A stretch of 64,000 nucleotides of DNA, taken from the NCBI GenBank assembly GCA_963514095.1, contig OY741276.1:11345266-11409265 (forward strand), read 5' to 3'. This document shows, piece after piece, positions 22,053-64,000 of the stretch (the first letter of the stretch is position 1; every line of letters begins with the position of its first letter). The notes under the pieces are model-generated. The model was not told where the DNA came from. It did not search any database and saw nothing but the letters and a program-made list of their open reading frames with translations. Made by a program: the position numbers and the translations under genes. Source of the stretch: Eutrigla gurnardus. Lineage: Eukaryota > Chordata > Actinopteri > Perciformes > Triglidae.

Positions 22053-22279
22053 ACGGGATGGCGCAAATCAAAACGCGGAAGTTGACACCCAGGAAAGCTG
22101 CTGCCGCCGCCGCCACAACCAAGATGAGTGTTGACATGACAGTTGGGCTGTAGCGAGGAGAAGTGGCGGCGCGTCGGTGACAGCGAGGCGGCGAGACCGC
22201 AGCACAACACCGGAGCCAAACAAACCCCCCCCCGCCGACACCGGACCGGACTCCGGGCTCCGGACTACAAACTACCCGC
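22051..22279 (+). promoter_or_regulatory. dock8: dock8 proximal promoter / 5' UTR
   Basis: GC-rich, TATA-less sequence directly before the start codon, with several CG-rich strings (GGCGGCGCG, GCGAGGCGGCGAG). The transcription start is not determinable here. Confidence 0.5.
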
Positions 22280-63799
<41,520 letters not shown>

Positions 63800-64000
63800 G
63801 TGAGACCAAGAGGCTGCACTGATATTAATGATATTTATGTTCAGTGTTAACAGAGAAACCTGCAGCTGTGTCCCATATTCATACCACGTACAAATGTTGA
63901 TACATACATATTTCCTATTCTCTACATTATTATAGATAAGGCATTAAAGTTGACCAAGCTTCATGCTTTTATTGTACTTCACCTTCAACCTTTGAGTAGA

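Overview
This window is nuclear DNA from a ray-finned fish, most likely a percomorph teleost. The evidence is intron-rich genes with GT-AG junctions, abundant (CA/TG)n microsatellites, fish-type tRNA-derived SINE remnants, and the gene order pgm5 - zng1 (CBWD) - foxd5-like - dock8. That order matches the human FOXD4-CBWD1-DOCK8 block of 9p24.3 and the PGM5/FOXD4L/CBWD duplications of human chromosome 9. All gene models below were assembled by eye from splice junctions and recalled protein families. No database search was run.

Layout. (1) 1-1500: exon 1 of pgm5 on the minus strand, with its upstream region; the rest of the gene lies beyond the left edge. (2) 1820-14612: complete zng1 on the plus strand. 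A probable non-coding first exon is followed by 15 coding exons that join in frame to 374 codons plus stop, encoding a CobW/COG0523 GTPase metallochaperone. (3) 16055-17489: an intronless forkhead gene of the FoxD class (foxd5/FOXD4-like), with a TATA box, Eh1 motif and poly(A) signal. (4) 17993-19482: a decayed inverted copy of the pgm5 exon 1 region plus a displaced inverted copy of the zng1 promoter/first exon. (5) 22280-63799: the first 40 coding exons (1738 codons, in frame) of dock8 on the plus strand, covering the N-terminal region, DHR-1, the long helical/armadillo-like middle and the beginning of DHR-2. The rest of DHR-2 lies beyond the right edge.

The genes are not an operon. They are a conserved vertebrate synteny block with unrelated roles: a phosphoglucomutase-like cytoskeletal protein, a zinc chaperone for METAP1, an embryonic transcription factor and a CDC42 GEF.

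No clearly new biological system was found. The most notable structural feature is the inverted duplication of the pgm5/zng1 junction on both sides of the zng1-foxd5 pair. Also worth a second look are unusual dock8 splice sites (a GC-AG intron, a (TG)n-NAGNAG acceptor, a donor merged into a GT repeat), a non-autonomous hAT element with intact target-site duplications, and two near-perfect palindromes.
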